From: a virus
Strand: one strand, 5' to 3'
DNA length: 32,218 bases
IMG/VR virus record: IMGVR_UViG_3300024264_000112
Location: 1 to 32,218 of that record
Shown: positions 9,801 through 16,455 of the stretch, one piece after another
Layout: each line of letters opens with the position of its first letter
Position numbering within the stretch: position 1 is the first letter of the stretch
Notes under the pieces: model-generated
What the model was told of the DNA's origin: nothing
Seen by the model: the letters and a program-made list of their open reading frames with translations, nothing else
Databases searched by the model: none
Position numbers and translations under genes: made by a program

Positions 9801-10787
9801 TTCAGTATAATCTGTTGTAAGTCCTTCAAATCTAGTAGCTACGGATGCTGAAAATGCTGTATTAGATCCTGAGATGTCTGATGCTATTTGAGCTGAAGAT
9901 GATACTATGTTATTTGGTATATTATCTAGTTCAGTGTAATCTGTTGTAAGACCTTCAAACCTAGTAGAAACCGAAGCAGAAAAAGCTGTATTAGACCCTG
10001 ATATTTCAGATGCTATTTGAGCTGAGGATGATATTATTGTTTTTCCTGTAAGTGTTGAAATTCTAGAGTCTAAAGAGGAAGACATTGATTGTAAGTCAAT
10101 TCCGTCTACTGTTCCTGAGACTTCTATAGAACCTGTTACACCTAAACTATCACCAAATTGTATAATAGTTCCTGCACTATCTATAAGTTTTTTACCTGAT
10201 AGTATTTCTACTGTTCCTTTAAGTTCAATATTTCCACTATCTGTTTGAATTGTAATATCATCAGCTCCAGTTTCAAGTAATTTTAAACTTTGTCCTGTTG
10301 AAGTAGTTACTGTTAAAACGTTTGAAGTAGAGGATATAACCTGTGTTCCGTCAATATAAAGTGAACCTGAGGATAGGTATAAATCCCTCCATTGTGCTGT
10401 TGGAGAACCTAAATCGTAAATATCATGACCATGAGGCATTATATGCCCTGCCATTTGAGTAATAACATTACCGTCTTTATCGACTACCATCGATTTGCCG
10501 TTGTCAACCTTAAGTGTCTTTTGATTATCACCGGTACCAATTAAGATTTCTTCTACTATTATCTTTTTTCTATTATTAGAAGCATCTTTAAATTCTATAT
10601 TACCGCTAGAATCTTTGGTCATCTTTGTACCACCTAGATCAATAGTAGATCCGGCAAGGTAGATATCATTCCACCTATTGCTAGCAGATCCAAGATCAAA
10701 AGTTTCATTTGTAGTAGGAATTATACTACCAGATACTTGACTTTGAATTTCTATACTACCGGTTAATTTAGGATCAAATATTTTCAT
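3885..10787 (-). CDS. 2300-aa tail fibre / adhesin-like structural protein with VGIGTTSP repeats
   Basis: This is a very long fibre-type protein. In order: an N-terminal region with two 'DLGS..RWNDIYL'-type modules (about residues 31-140); a tandem pair of 43-residue units (about 256-341); a module reading DSGSTKFGDSSDD (about 440); two W(D/N)TA(Y/F)GWG(D/N)H modules; about 13 VGIGTTSP-like repeats between about 745 and 1880; a second DSGSTKFGDTSDD module (about 2140); and a compact C-terminal domain ending FKFRRLI. VGIGTTSP repeats are common in Bacteroidetes surface and phage fibre proteins, where each marks a short beta module. No S74 domain is present; the last domain looks like a folded tip. 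The gene starts 1 nt after the previous stop, and another giant fibre follows 2 nt after its own stop. Probable role: virion fibre contacting the host surface. Which fibre position it takes is unknown. Confidence 0.83.
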   Translation of the reverse strand: MKIFDPKLTGSIEIQSQVSGSIIPTTNETFDLGSASNRWNDIYLAGSTIDLGGTKMTKDSSGNIEFKDASNNRKKIIVEEILIGTGDNQKTLKVDNGKSMVVDKDGNVITQMAGHIMPHGHDIYDLGSPTAQWRDLYLSSGSLYIDGTQVISSTSNVLTVTTSTGQSLKLLETGADDITIQTDSGNIELKGTVEILSGKKLIDSAGTIIQFGDSLGVTGSIEVSGTVDGIDLQSMSSSLDSRISTLTGKTIISSSAQIASEISGSNTAFSASVSTRFEGLTTDYTELDNIPNNIVSSSAQIASDISGSNTAFSASVATRFEGLTTDYTELDNIPNNIVSSSAQVTALGALMDSEVTSLSLVKSLTAAKISGSFTSASNATNTKVDLNTSNITSLNASTSSYLQNTTDTLTGNLTVTGTLTAQQFNTEIVSASILFDSGSTKFGDSSDDLHQFTGSLKVLGNITATGYNNANWDTAYGWGDHSTEGYLTGTVNRVIGTDTDLNFSGANVLSTIALTDGVITAYTNRVLTLANLGYTGASNANNYVLPFTDNSANWNTAFGWGNHGLSAQDKIDISNLSGTNTGDQDLSSFLTSTAASNTYLPLAGGTMTGNTKFNDTVQLQFGTGNDMRIFHTPGSSYIENLTGDLYIKTANVLRLNTSSNESMINASPNGPVQLYYDNSLKLKTTSAGIYVTGEGYSTAGWGVGTGETPVGKIFNNSGVFNVRAETARQIAFGNVTNGEAVRIDSVGNVGIGTTSPGVKLEIGAANDGDVVARLTQTYEKVRLHNFDLLGYGDGHLWMIGNNNNTSIVLGASWDWDKQVEFNYDPGTTGLGAGLLTIGQTNKNNTNFTHGVTRFYTNGSERMRINSSGNVGIGTTSPGAKLEIKDGNLWLNGATSNYNPEIFFIDDAGPTGIAGAKIRYENNNGNLYFDHKWDTATSGFFFRNRVDGTPLDTMSLVNGNVGIGTTSPNGLLRVYGTGRTFNATSTNDEVVGSITRAGGSLSTLGFNGTGSTSDYHVRIGANATSFVAYTSNTERMRITSAGNVGIGTTAPTYRLVVNKTSIAAPALMIGGAYYGGPRIQTYGLDADANAWMGLGTDMGVGSYEHSVYYPNHANGKLTFGTYNGTTYSTKTTLLQNGKFGIGTTVPSQLLDVNGTILATRFVQNTTLANSNTWAEVILDSAGSSDDTNLVFAKAGSMVWDIYNHASTDKLQINTKKSGGAGVVAEFQQDGKVAFNGYSGGGWLKSNGSFRIDMDANNDSTDRAFIVSKNNAGGDLFKVLETGEVGIGRTPDSRNALDIEYNTTSGAFQTNRNYSGFFLNRTYADYNNDGTIIEYQERIGVDGNKGSVGMYSSHAFAIRTNNIDRIYIRNGGNVGIGTSLAAEKLEVIGGIQLTDDLKATGNNLKLFAGGNQILNLDLNGKVYPAAHNSMDLGFSATNAWRNIYTGNLYANSYVGIGTTSPSSALHVKGANTVAKLESSTGYVDMIMVNSGNTGFLNLDTSKMNFYVGGGSASNLKMSITNAGNVGIGDTGPSTKLQVSTDSPANNVAVQIGDGWVGNSAYHKAGGLLLISGTSQNSTQTGAGIAFQTRNTANTNYWKSSIIMDRDGAMKFTLGGAGTVAGSEDITILSGGNVGIGTTSPVQKLQVNGSVYSNGGEFFVNTNSGITAVGNLLFKGHDGSSYFEGMRLESTGNVGIGTTSPTLGKLQVAGRGYFGPVGTGNATTKAEVISNAVLRLKPHDSNSTSLSFASMNNGDTIGLQTTNGPGTANWNVALSPFGGRVGIGTSGPSALLDIGGGDGTPNGTQFQAVIKATGARTLYLDAGDSSAASMWWGKGNTPQFALDSLSGGGAGFWTYTGSWNQRMTILSGGNVGIGSTSPGYKLDIKNTSSEDSNMALRNSGTGHAGIYFDGSNGDLVGSDYAWIGQRNSTLKFEINTAASGGNIHLIPQSGNGVVEVSGKVVANNHGEFAGALRVTETGTAQHILIGNQDSAGANKPGMIQGVNGQLKFGYGSSWSSEGGTMTDTLVLDASNLATFANRVTLGPGTTGTPYDATTFLHVKGTTRSIVQQSSTADAYYMFGDAAANNAAWVGYSHTTGNLELHAQTSVSIDKNTSITGDLTVSGTLTAQEIRTELTTTTILYDSGSTKFGDTSDDNHDFTGSLNVQGNVEHTGLTMTSGTDIDQLYTTTKSMTLTTNWQDTGINGTDLATGTYVVSVYTHDNAVGGGHWYETYSGTMTWYSGDTNSNDTDEIILHKAGHASSNKNIYLRTKRTATADTDDLKLQIAHSATCTGNSDYVFKFRRLI

Positions 10788-10788
10788 T

Positions 10789-11559
10789 CTATAATGCTCT
10801 TACTAAAGTTTTTATTATCCAATTGTCACTTGTTACTGTTGCCTGTAATCTCATATTTGCTCCAGAAGTATCGACGCTAAAAGTTACTCCACTGGTGCTA
10901 CCTATATCACTTGTAGAATTATCTGTATACTCTACAGATCCTCCATTATAAATAGCCATTACTGTTCCTGCTCTAGCGTTAGAACCACTGATGCAAGTAT
11001 AGTCAAAGAAAGCTCCGGAATAGGAGCCTGTATTAACTGTTGCAATAGTTTCTGTTGACGTTGAATCTACGTCTATGTTTTCTTGAAAGCTTAAAAGTGA
11101 GTTCTGTATTGTAAAATCTTCTGCATATGAAGATGTTACAGCAATACCACCGATGTTAACTGCTGCTGTTCCTGCAGTTGCTGTATCGAAGTAAACTTTT
11201 AAGTTATCTTCGTCTACCATTTCAACTCGTCCAGGGATTATTTGATTATCGTTAGTATCAAATACCTGAATGGTTGGGTATTGGTCTCCGATATTATGGG
11301 CTAAAGACCAAGTAGTTGCTGCTGTAGTTTGTTCTAGTCTTATAGATTGACCATAACCTGCTGCATTTGTTTCAATTCCTGTTAATAGAGAACCATCACC
11401 TATAAATGAACCAGAAACAGTACCTACTACCTCTAAGGTGTAATTAGGAGCTGTTGTACCTATACCAACAGGGCCTCCAAATGAGCCTGTTGTGGTTACG
11501 TTAAGAGAATTTAAGTTAGCATCTGATCCGCTAACTATTAGTTTTTTCCAGTTCGGCAT
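10789..11559 (-). CDS. Fibre-type structural protein, 256 aa, WKKLIVSGSDA N-terminus
   Basis: The protein starts MPNWKKLIVSGSDANLNSL, a leader shared with the 329-aa gene upstream, and then has one VGIGTTAP repeat near residue 32. The middle (about 75-130) reads TTWSLAHNIGDQYPTIQVFD and continues with IIPGRVEMVDEDNLKVYF. This resembles a beta-sandwich domain seen in many phage fibres (W-x-h-x-H-N-h-G, then h-Q-V-x-D). The C-terminal part (about 180-256) looks like another beta domain, ending IKTLVRAL. The gene follows a terminator and a TATTTATA motif, so it may head its own transcript with the two giant fibres. The 95-nt leader contains a GC-rich segment. Likely a short fibre or fibre-attachment protein; its exact place in the virion cannot be told from sequence. 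Confidence 0.72.
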   Translation of the reverse strand: MPNWKKLIVSGSDANLNSLNVTTTGSFGGPVGIGTTAPNYTLEVVGTVSGSFIGDGSLLTGIETNAAGYGQSIRLEQTTAATTWSLAHNIGDQYPTIQVFDTNDNQIIPGRVEMVDEDNLKVYFDTATAGTAAVNIGGIAVTSSYAEDFTIQNSLLSFQENIDVDSTSTETIATVNTGSYSGAFFDYTCISGSNARAGTVMAIYNGGSVEYTDNSTSDIGSTSGVTFSVDTSGANMRLQATVTSDNWIIKTLVRAL

Positions 11560-11582
11560 ATTTTCTCTATTATGGTTGGTTA

Positions 11583-11611
11583 CAGGTTTGCCTGCCCACT
11601 TCCCTTACGGG
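11583..11611 (-). other. GC-rich leader segment with two small hairpins
   Basis: In the otherwise AT-rich leader of the 256-aa fibre gene, the sense strand reads CCC-GTAA-GGG (a GNRA-type loop) followed by CAGG-CAAA-CCTG. It shares the core GGGCAGG with the GC-rich segment at 19991-20018. It could be a structured 5' leader. I recognise no known riboswitch. Confidence 0.35.
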
Positions 11612-11624
11612 CCAATAATATACT

Positions 11625-11632
11625 TATAAATA
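11625..11632 (-). promoter_or_regulatory. TATTTATA motif upstream of the 256-aa fibre gene
   Basis: The sense strand reads GCTATTTATAAGTATATTA. It starts a few bases after the terminator hairpin at 11638-11654 and lies about 66 nt before the start codon. It is one of seven copies in gaps and is taken as a candidate phage promoter core. Confidence 0.5.
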
Positions 11633-11634
11633 GC

Positions 11635-11654
11635 AAAAGAGCCCATAAGGCTCT
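11635..11654 (-). terminator. Rho-independent-type terminator after the 57-aa gene
   Basis: The sense strand forms AGAGCC-TTATG-GGCTCT, a 6-bp stem with a 5-nt loop, followed by a short T run (TTTTGC if the last stem T is counted). It starts directly after the stop codon of the 57-aa gene and before a TATTTATA motif. The T tract is short, so strength is uncertain. Confidence 0.6.
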
Positions 11655-11828
11655 CTACTTTTTATCTTTTTGTTCTTTGAGTTTATCTGAGAGCTTTACC
11701 CAAACTGTGTAAAAGCTTTCAAATTCATCACCTGTGTAAGGAGCTTGTCTTAATTTACGTAGTACAAACTCTATATCTTGACTGTTAAGGAAGTTCTCCT
11801 TCTCTTTTTGTTTTGTTAAAATACCCAT
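11655..11828 (-). CDS. Small hypothetical protein, 57 aa
   Basis: ATG at 11828 to TAG at 11655 gives a 57-aa, highly charged, probably helical protein. It begins MGILTKQKEKENFLNSQ and ends KLSDKLKEQKDKK, with a central FVLRKLRQAPYTGDEFESF. It lies in the same direction as its neighbours, 19 nt after the stop of the 329-aa fibre gene, and its stop abuts a terminator hairpin. That placement supports a real last gene of a transcript. I recognise no family. A small chaperone or assembly factor for fibres would fit the location, but this is a guess. Confidence 0.65.
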   Translation of the reverse strand: MGILTKQKEKENFLNSQDIEFVLRKLRQAPYTGDEFESFYTVWVKLSDKLKEQKDKK

Positions 11829-11847
11829 ATAACTAATTTACGAACTC

Positions 11848-12837
11848 TTATGAATAGATCCAAATATCTCCACCAGTATCTACCTTAATATTTCCGTTTT
11901 TTTGGTATTCACTATTGTCTGCATGATTACTATTAGATAAATCTACGACTGCAGAAGCATAAGCTGTTGTATTTGCTGTAGTTGCTGTACTATTTACTGA
12001 TTCATTGAAACCCCATCTAGTAATACCTGCATCCGCTTCATATATAAGAGCATGACCTGTTCCTGAACCTTCGTCAATTACAAGACCTCCTTCATCTGGA
12101 TTGGCTGATCCAGAATTTAAAAGAATAAATCTATCTTCTACTAATAAATTTTGAGTATTTAATGTTGTAGTGGTACCGTTAACGACTAAATCTCCACCTA
12201 CTGTTAAGTTATTGGAAACTGATACGTCATTTGGTAAACCAACAGTTACTGCTCCACCACCACCTACGGTTGTAAAGGTATTTGTTGATAATTCAATTTC
12301 TCCAGCTGTTCCTAAGAAAGTAACACCTGTATTACCTTGTGCTGCTGTTCCTGCTGATGATCCGTAATCTACTGAAAGGACTGTTCCGCCACCTCCGGAT
12401 AAACCTGTACCTGCTACTGAAGTATTTAATTGTGTTTCAGTAATTCCACCATCTATTACGGCTACAGTTACTGTATTACCTGCAGCTGCTGTACTAATTG
12501 AATTTCCTGAAGCAACTGTTAAGTCTTCTGAAAGTAAATCTATTGTGATATTACCAGTAGATCCTGTTAAGTTTAATTCTGTTACAAGTCCGGTTAAGTT
12601 ACTACCGTCTCCTTGGAAAGATCCACTAAATGAACCAGATAAAACTGAGGATGCTCCTGTTGATGTAATTATAGAAGAACCGAGACCAAAAGTGGTTCCG
12701 TTATACGTTATTCCCGAATTTTCAATTAAGCCGCCTGTACCTGCGACTAAAATATTATCGTTAGTAAGTACGGAAGAGGTTATCGATGCCAAATGGGCAT
12801 CTGATCCGCTTACTATTATCTTTTTCCAATTTGCCAT
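11848..12837 (-). CDS. Fibre-type structural protein, 329 aa, WKKIIVSGSDA N-terminus
   Basis: It starts MANWKKIIVSGSDAHLASI, nearly the same leader as the 256-aa fibre protein. The rest is Gly/Ser/Thr-rich beta-prone sequence with GDGSNLTGL near residue 80 and a segment at about 211-265 reading LTVGGDLVVNGTTTTLNTQN, then LLVEDRFILLNSGS, EGGLVID and ITRWGFN. That segment recurs in tail fibres of T4-like marine phages. The C-terminus (NIKVDTGGDIWIYS) is short and beta-like. A TATTTATA motif lies 24 nt upstream in the 34-nt gap. There is no Shine-Dalgarno sequence. Role: tail fibre or fibre-network component; exact homology to a T4 fibre is not evident. Confidence 0.75.
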   Translation of the reverse strand: MANWKKIIVSGSDAHLASITSSVLTNDNILVAGTGGLIENSGITYNGTTFGLGSSIITSTGASSVLSGSFSGSFQGDGSNLTGLVTELNLTGSTGNITIDLLSEDLTVASGNSISTAAAGNTVTVAVIDGGITETQLNTSVAGTGLSGGGGTVLSVDYGSSAGTAAQGNTGVTFLGTAGEIELSTNTFTTVGGGGAVTVGLPNDVSVSNNLTVGGDLVVNGTTTTLNTQNLLVEDRFILLNSGSANPDEGGLVIDEGSGTGHALIYEADAGITRWGFNESVNSTATTANTTAYASAVVDLSNSNHADNSEYQKNGNIKVDTGGDIWIYS

Positions 12838-12860
12838 GTTATAGTGGGTGTTTTATATAT

Positions 12861-12868
12861 TATAAATA
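12861..12868 (-). promoter_or_regulatory. TATTTATA motif upstream of the 329-aa fibre gene
   Basis: The sense strand reads GATATTTATAATATATAAAA, 24 nt before the ATG and inside the 34-nt gap. The copy also contains TATAAT, so a sigma70-like -10 element is an alternative reading. Confidence 0.5.
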
Positions 12869-12871
12869 TCG

Positions 12872-13249
12872 TTAGTTCTTAAATCCAAGAAAGAATTCAT
12901 TAGAGCCGCTATAAAACATTCCACCACTTACTGCTGTTGGTGTAGAGTCTTGCGATTTCATCTCTAATACTCCTTCATTATTAACTTTAATCTTCTCTTC
13001 TCCGTTAATTGATATAGCAAAATAGTCTGATACTCCGTCTAAATTTAAATCAAATGATCCTGTAACTTTTATATCGTTGGTAGTAGAGTAAAAAGAACCT
13101 GTTTCAACAAATATACCATTAATAAACTCTTCTCCTTGTACTGTAAAAGGTCCATCTAAATCTAAAGCTCCAGAGACTGCTAAAGAGCCGGTTAACTCTT
13201 TTGAGCCGGATAGGTAGGAGTCAATCTGTTTCCATTGAATTAATGCCAT
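12872..13249 (-). CDS. Small fibre/baseplate-type structural protein, 125 aa
   Basis: The protein begins MALIQWKQIDSYLSGSKELTGSL and continues with Gly/Ser-rich beta repeats (LAVSGALDLDGPFTVQG, then TGSFYSTTNDIKVTGSFDL). The (V/T)-x-G-S-(L/F) spacing is typical of phage fibre stalks. Its QWKQIDSYLSGS start is a looser version of the NWKK-IVSGSDA leader of the next two fibre genes, so the three may share a docking tag. It follows the gp15-like gene after 6 nt. I infer a small structural protein at the tail or fibre base; no specific family is recognised. Confidence 0.6.
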   Translation of the reverse strand: MALIQWKQIDSYLSGSKELTGSLAVSGALDLDGPFTVQGEEFINGIFVETGSFYSTTNDIKVTGSFDLNLDGVSDYFAISINGEEKIKVNNEGVLEMKSQDSTPTAVSGGMFYSGSNEFFLGFKN

Positions 13250-13255
13250 CTTATC

Positions 13256-14470
13256 TTATCTTATTTTACCGCTAATTACTACTTCATCTCCTGAGTCTAA
13301 CGTGTATTCTGTTTGACCTGTTTGTATTACTGCTGTTACATCTGCTCCTGCTTGAGAAATTGTATAATATAGTGCAGGTATAACTTGTCCGTTAATATAT
13401 AGTTGGAATCTTTCATCTCCTGAGGTAAATCCTGCTGGAGTAGTTTCTATATTCTTATTATTAAATAAAGCTGTATTTGTTGTAACAAAGTCTGCAATAA
13501 ATGTGTTATGTAAAGCAACATAGTTAATTTGTTCAGTAGTCATACCAAATCTCTGTACTCCTAAAGCACCTTGATCAAAGAATCTGTAATCCTGTGCTTT
13601 TTCTGGTGTTTTAGCTCGTGCTTGTAACTCTTCTATATCTCCTGCTAGCTCCATTCCGAATGTTACTGAGGATTTAGAGTAGAATTTATTCATTCCTGAT
13701 ATAGAAGCATTAATAGAATCAGGAACTATGTGTCCGTTAAGTACTAAAGTAAAAGTAGTTTTAGCTGCTCGATCTTGACCTTGTGCTAATTCGGTTGCTG
13801 TAGTATATTCGTCTATTTTAGCTCTAAAACTAAATTTTTCTGTATCTCCCCAGTATCCATCAGATGCATAATTAATACTTTCTACTAATTTATTCATCTG
13901 TTCAATATAATCTGTGAATATTACACAGGAATATGTTAAAGTTACGTATTCAGGAACTATTACTCCGTAGTATTCGTTTATAGGTTCTCTATTTGTAACA
14001 ACACTAAATCTATCGTATACATTCTTCTTAGAAAACTGTTTTTTAAATATACCAGCACTAATAGGGTTACTCGGGTCTACTTTACTTGCAAGAGATCTAT
14101 TTTTTTGTACTGAATCTCTTTTAAATATGATTAAAGGTGCTTGTATCTTACCGTTTTTATCTCTATAGAATCCATCTTTCTGTACTGATTTCCATCTTTC
14201 TGGAGATCCGTATAGTATTGGTACATTAACCTTATTTCCGTTCTGTATAACAGATGGTTTTATTACTTCATTAAAGTAATAGATAATAGTTTCATCTATA
14301 TCACGTAAACCTACTGTAAACCTTTTAACAGTGTCTCCTTTTACGGTTCTTTGATTTTCTCTCTTCTGTTTGTTGGGTACTGGTGGTTTACCTGTGGGTA
14401 GTTTTGGAGTAATTTGCTTTTGCAATAACTCTGCTTGTGATTTTGGTACCGGTTTCTTTTTTCTAGCCAT
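13256..14470 (-). CDS. gp15-like tail terminator / tail sheath stabiliser, 404 aa
   Basis: T4 gp15 caps the contractile tail and joins it to the neck. The pattern here resembles what I recall of T4 gp15: NKVNVPILYGSPERW (residues 79-93; gp15 has a VPITYAS segment), then LIIFKRDS, then EYVTLTYSCVIFTDYIEQMN (174-193; gp15 has a YELSIFTRYEDDM-like segment), and TFTLVLNGHIVPD (239-251; gp15 has SLTFEVNGWMYPP). The first 50 residues are basic and proline-rich. The protein is longer than T4 gp15 (272 aa): residues from about 265 add an extension with a beta-rich end (QLYINGQVIPALYYTI, then YTLDSGDEVVISG). It starts 2 nt after the gp14-like gene. I made this match by eye from memory, so confidence is moderate. 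Confidence 0.58.
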   Translation of the reverse strand: MARKKKPVPKSQAELLQKQITPKLPTGKPPVPNKQKRENQRTVKGDTVKRFTVGLRDIDETIIYYFNEVIKPSVIQNGNKVNVPILYGSPERWKSVQKDGFYRDKNGKIQAPLIIFKRDSVQKNRSLASKVDPSNPISAGIFKKQFSKKNVYDRFSVVTNREPINEYYGVIVPEYVTLTYSCVIFTDYIEQMNKLVESINYASDGYWGDTEKFSFRAKIDEYTTATELAQGQDRAAKTTFTLVLNGHIVPDSINASISGMNKFYSKSSVTFGMELAGDIEELQARAKTPEKAQDYRFFDQGALGVQRFGMTTEQINYVALHNTFIADFVTTNTALFNNKNIETTPAGFTSGDERFQLYINGQVIPALYYTISQAGADVTAVIQTGQTEYTLDSGDEVVISGKIR

Positions 14471-14472
14471 AA

Positions 14473-14958
14473 TTATAATCTTTGTCTAGCAATACCTACC
14501 TTGTCTGCTCTAGTTAAGTGACAATCCAGTACTAATGAAATAGAATCTCCATATCCTCCTGTTCTTGCAATATTGTAATCACTATCTCTACCGTAGAAAA
14601 GTTGGTTTTCCTTAATAGCATCTACTTCGTAGTAGTCCTCCTGCCACATTACTATATCACCTACTTCTGATACTGTGTTTATATCCCGTAAATCTTGTTT
14701 TAAAATTGCAAATGATGCTTGTCTACCTAAATCTACCCCTAATTCATTTACATCGTATACTTGATCTCCTCTAGTTATTAAACAATTGAGCTTTATTGGC
14801 TCTAAATACGTCTTTTCTAGTGCTTCTCCGTATAAGTTAGTACTGGTATCTATAATATTAAGTTTATATAGAAGTATTTCCTGTTCAATAACATCTTGCA
14901 ATAGTTCTCTATTGATGTTAACTAGTAAATTAAAGTCTTTATTACTTCCAAATATCAT
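14473..14958 (-). CDS. gp14-like neck / head-closure protein, 161 aa
   Basis: Residues 98-125 read SEVGDIVMWQEDYYEVDAI, then NQLFYGRDSDYNI. This resembles the beta-barrel part of T4 gp14 (E-G-D-x-h-Y-F ... F-E-h-x-x-V), a neck protein that closes the packed head. At 161 aa it is shorter than T4 gp14 (about 256 aa), so it could instead be a smaller head-closure protein of the SPP1 gp16 type. It overlaps the 99-aa gene by one base (TAATG) and sits 2 nt before the gp15-like gene. The order of connector, gp14-like and gp15-like genes matches the 13-14-15 order of T4. Assignment rests on pattern and order. Confidence 0.42.
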   Translation of the reverse strand: MIFGSNKDFNLLVNINRELLQDVIEQEILLYKLNIIDTSTNLYGEALEKTYLEPIKLNCLITRGDQVYDVNELGVDLGRQASFAILKQDLRDINTVSEVGDIVMWQEDYYEVDAIKENQLFYGRDSDYNIARTGGYGDSISLVLDCHLTRADKVGIARQRL

Positions 14959-15257
14959 TACTTCTCTTCTATTGTTTCGTTTGCAATCTCTATCTTAATT
15001 ATATTAGGGTACTTACTAGTAGCATTGGATTTAAATGCTTCAAATGCTTCTTCTCCTTGTTTTTGGGTTATAAGTTTTACTTTAAATGTCATAGCTCCCA
15101 TTTCTGATGAAGAGCCTGCATTAGTAACAGTGGTAATACCCGGTAATGCACGTAATAGCTCTGCTATATTCTCGCTTTCACCTTCTTTATACATCACACG
15201 TACCATACCTTCATAGGTATTGAATACTATCTGTTCTATTATTGTAAGTAACTTCAT
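14958..15257 (-). CDS. Hypothetical 99-aa protein in the neck operon
   Basis: A small mixed alpha/beta protein: MKLLTIIEQIVFNTYEG, then LRALPGITTVTNAG, MTFKVKLITQKQGEEAFEAF, and a final IIKIEIANETIEEK. The 'h-x-x-h-P-G-I-T-x-V ... F-K-V-K-h' pattern suggests a ferredoxin-like (beta-alpha-beta) fold, with no catalytic residues evident. It overlaps both neighbours by one base in TAATG junctions, so translational coupling with the connector and gp14-like genes is likely. The coupling argues for a structural or assembly role in the neck. I do not recognise a named family. Confidence 0.62.
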   Translation of the reverse strand: MKLLTIIEQIVFNTYEGMVRVMYKEGESENIAELLRALPGITTVTNAGSSSEMGAMTFKVKLITQKQGEEAFEAFKSNATSKYPNIIKIEIANETIEEK

Positions 15258-16399
15258 TATCCTACGTATATAGTCATTGGAACTTGTGCTAGAGTTGCTC
15301 TTAAGAAATCAGACTCTTGTGCCTGTGCTTCCATTTGTGCTCCTCTTGAAGCTTCTAATAACATACTTCTTAAATTTGTTAGTAATTCTGTTTTTTCTGC
15401 TCTAGCATCAGTTAACAAGTCTGCTTGATTTAAAGTAGCTTCTGATCCCGGTACTGGTACTGTTTGATACTTACCTCTTACGTAACCTAACATTTCTTTT
15501 GCTAAAGCTAATGCAAATGCATATATCCACTGTCGTCCAACACTGTTAATATGTGCATATTCTGGATTATTGTAAGGTACTTCTGATACAGTTGTTATAT
15601 TACCGGTATTAGTATCAAAATTTAATGCCGATTTATCTGAAAGTTTCATATACTCAAAGATAAGTACTCCGTCTACAGCAGGTACTGGGAATAGTTTAAG
15701 TCTATTATTAACTAATTCAAAAGTGAATGTTGATTTTCTTATTTGATCGTTAAATTCTATTGCTTGAGTCTTTAGTATATCGTATGATGCCGGCATTAAC
15801 ATAAAATTAACACCTGGGCTCATGTTTCCGAATCCAAATTGATCCATTAGGGAGTGAGTACCTGTTCCTGTTCCTGCATAAGGATCAAAGTACCTCTGTA
15901 TTGCAGGAGGCGCTTCATAAAATATCCTTCTTACTTCAATACCACCCTCTATACCTTTATCTGTAGCCCATTGATCTAAGTCATAGTTTTGCTGTGAGCC
16001 TGTTATAGCTAGAGATCCAGAATACTTAGTTACATTCCCTCCTACTCCTGCTTCTGTTCCATAATTCTTAGCAATCTGTACAAAACGATTAATGTTAGGC
16101 TCTACAATTTTATTATTTAAAGAACTTCCTGTTGGAGCTCCTTCAAAAGATAAGTAATTCTCTCTAATCTTATATTGAAAGACTTCATTTCCGTAAGTTG
16201 TAACAGCTTCTTCAAAACATGCGTAAAGAGAACCTGATTGTAGTTCAACATCCATTAAAGGGTACCCTAATCTTGTAGCACAGAATTTTGCTACCTTATC
16301 TGCATCTACAGCAAAGCTACTATCACTATCGTAAAACCCAAAAGGGGTCTGTCCTGCGGTGAAGTTACTTGTTCCGTTCCAAATACTTGTATTAGCCAT
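15257..16399 (-). CDS. Neck / head-tail connector-like structural protein, 380 aa (gp13 position)
   Basis: Residues about 30-90 read DADKVAKFCATRLGYPLMDV and LYACFEEAVTTYGNEVFQYK. This helical pattern recalls adaptor proteins that dock on the portal. The middle has PPAIQRYFDPYAGTGTGTH and SPGVNFMLMPASYD, and later a beta region (STFTFELVNNRLKLFPVP). Similar sequences occur in marine T4-like myoviruses as neck or structural proteins. It opens the group leading to gp14-like and gp15-like genes, so it takes the gp13 position; direct homology to T4 gp13 is not established. Upstream is a 56-nt gap with a near copy of the TATTTATA motif. The start has no Shine-Dalgarno sequence. Confidence 0.55.
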   Translation of the reverse strand: MANTSIWNGTSNFTAGQTPFGFYDSDSSFAVDADKVAKFCATRLGYPLMDVELQSGSLYACFEEAVTTYGNEVFQYKIRENYLSFEGAPTGSSLNNKIVEPNINRFVQIAKNYGTEAGVGGNVTKYSGSLAITGSQQNYDLDQWATDKGIEGGIEVRRIFYEAPPAIQRYFDPYAGTGTGTHSLMDQFGFGNMSPGVNFMLMPASYDILKTQAIEFNDQIRKSTFTFELVNNRLKLFPVPAVDGVLIFEYMKLSDKSALNFDTNTGNITTVSEVPYNNPEYAHINSVGRQWIYAFALALAKEMLGYVRGKYQTVPVPGSEATLNQADLLTDARAEKTELLTNLRSMLLEASRGAQMEAQAQESDFLRATLAQVPMTIYVG

Positions 16400-16414
16400 C
16401 GAATATAGTTTTAT

Positions 16415-16422
16415 AATAAATA
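16415..16422 (-). promoter_or_regulatory. Near copy of the TATTTATA motif (TATTTATT)
   Basis: The sense strand reads ACTATTTATTATAAAACTATA, 15 nt before the connector gene. It differs from the other six copies at the last base of the octamer. The spacing to the ATG is the shortest of the set. Confidence 0.35.
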
Positions 16423-16455
16423 GTAAGGTATTGTAATAAGGTTACCGTAAAAAAT

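Noticed and set aside
731-9810. Several plus-strand open frames of 60-190 codons inside the giant fibres
   Set aside because: They are antisense to long, clearly coding fibre frames and their products have no domain character; repeated Pro/Val-rich segments simply mirror the VGIGTTSP repeats.
1-13249. A diversity-generating retroelement acting on the fibres
   Set aside because: No reverse transcriptase gene and no template/variable repeat pair with adenine-specific differences is visible in the window.
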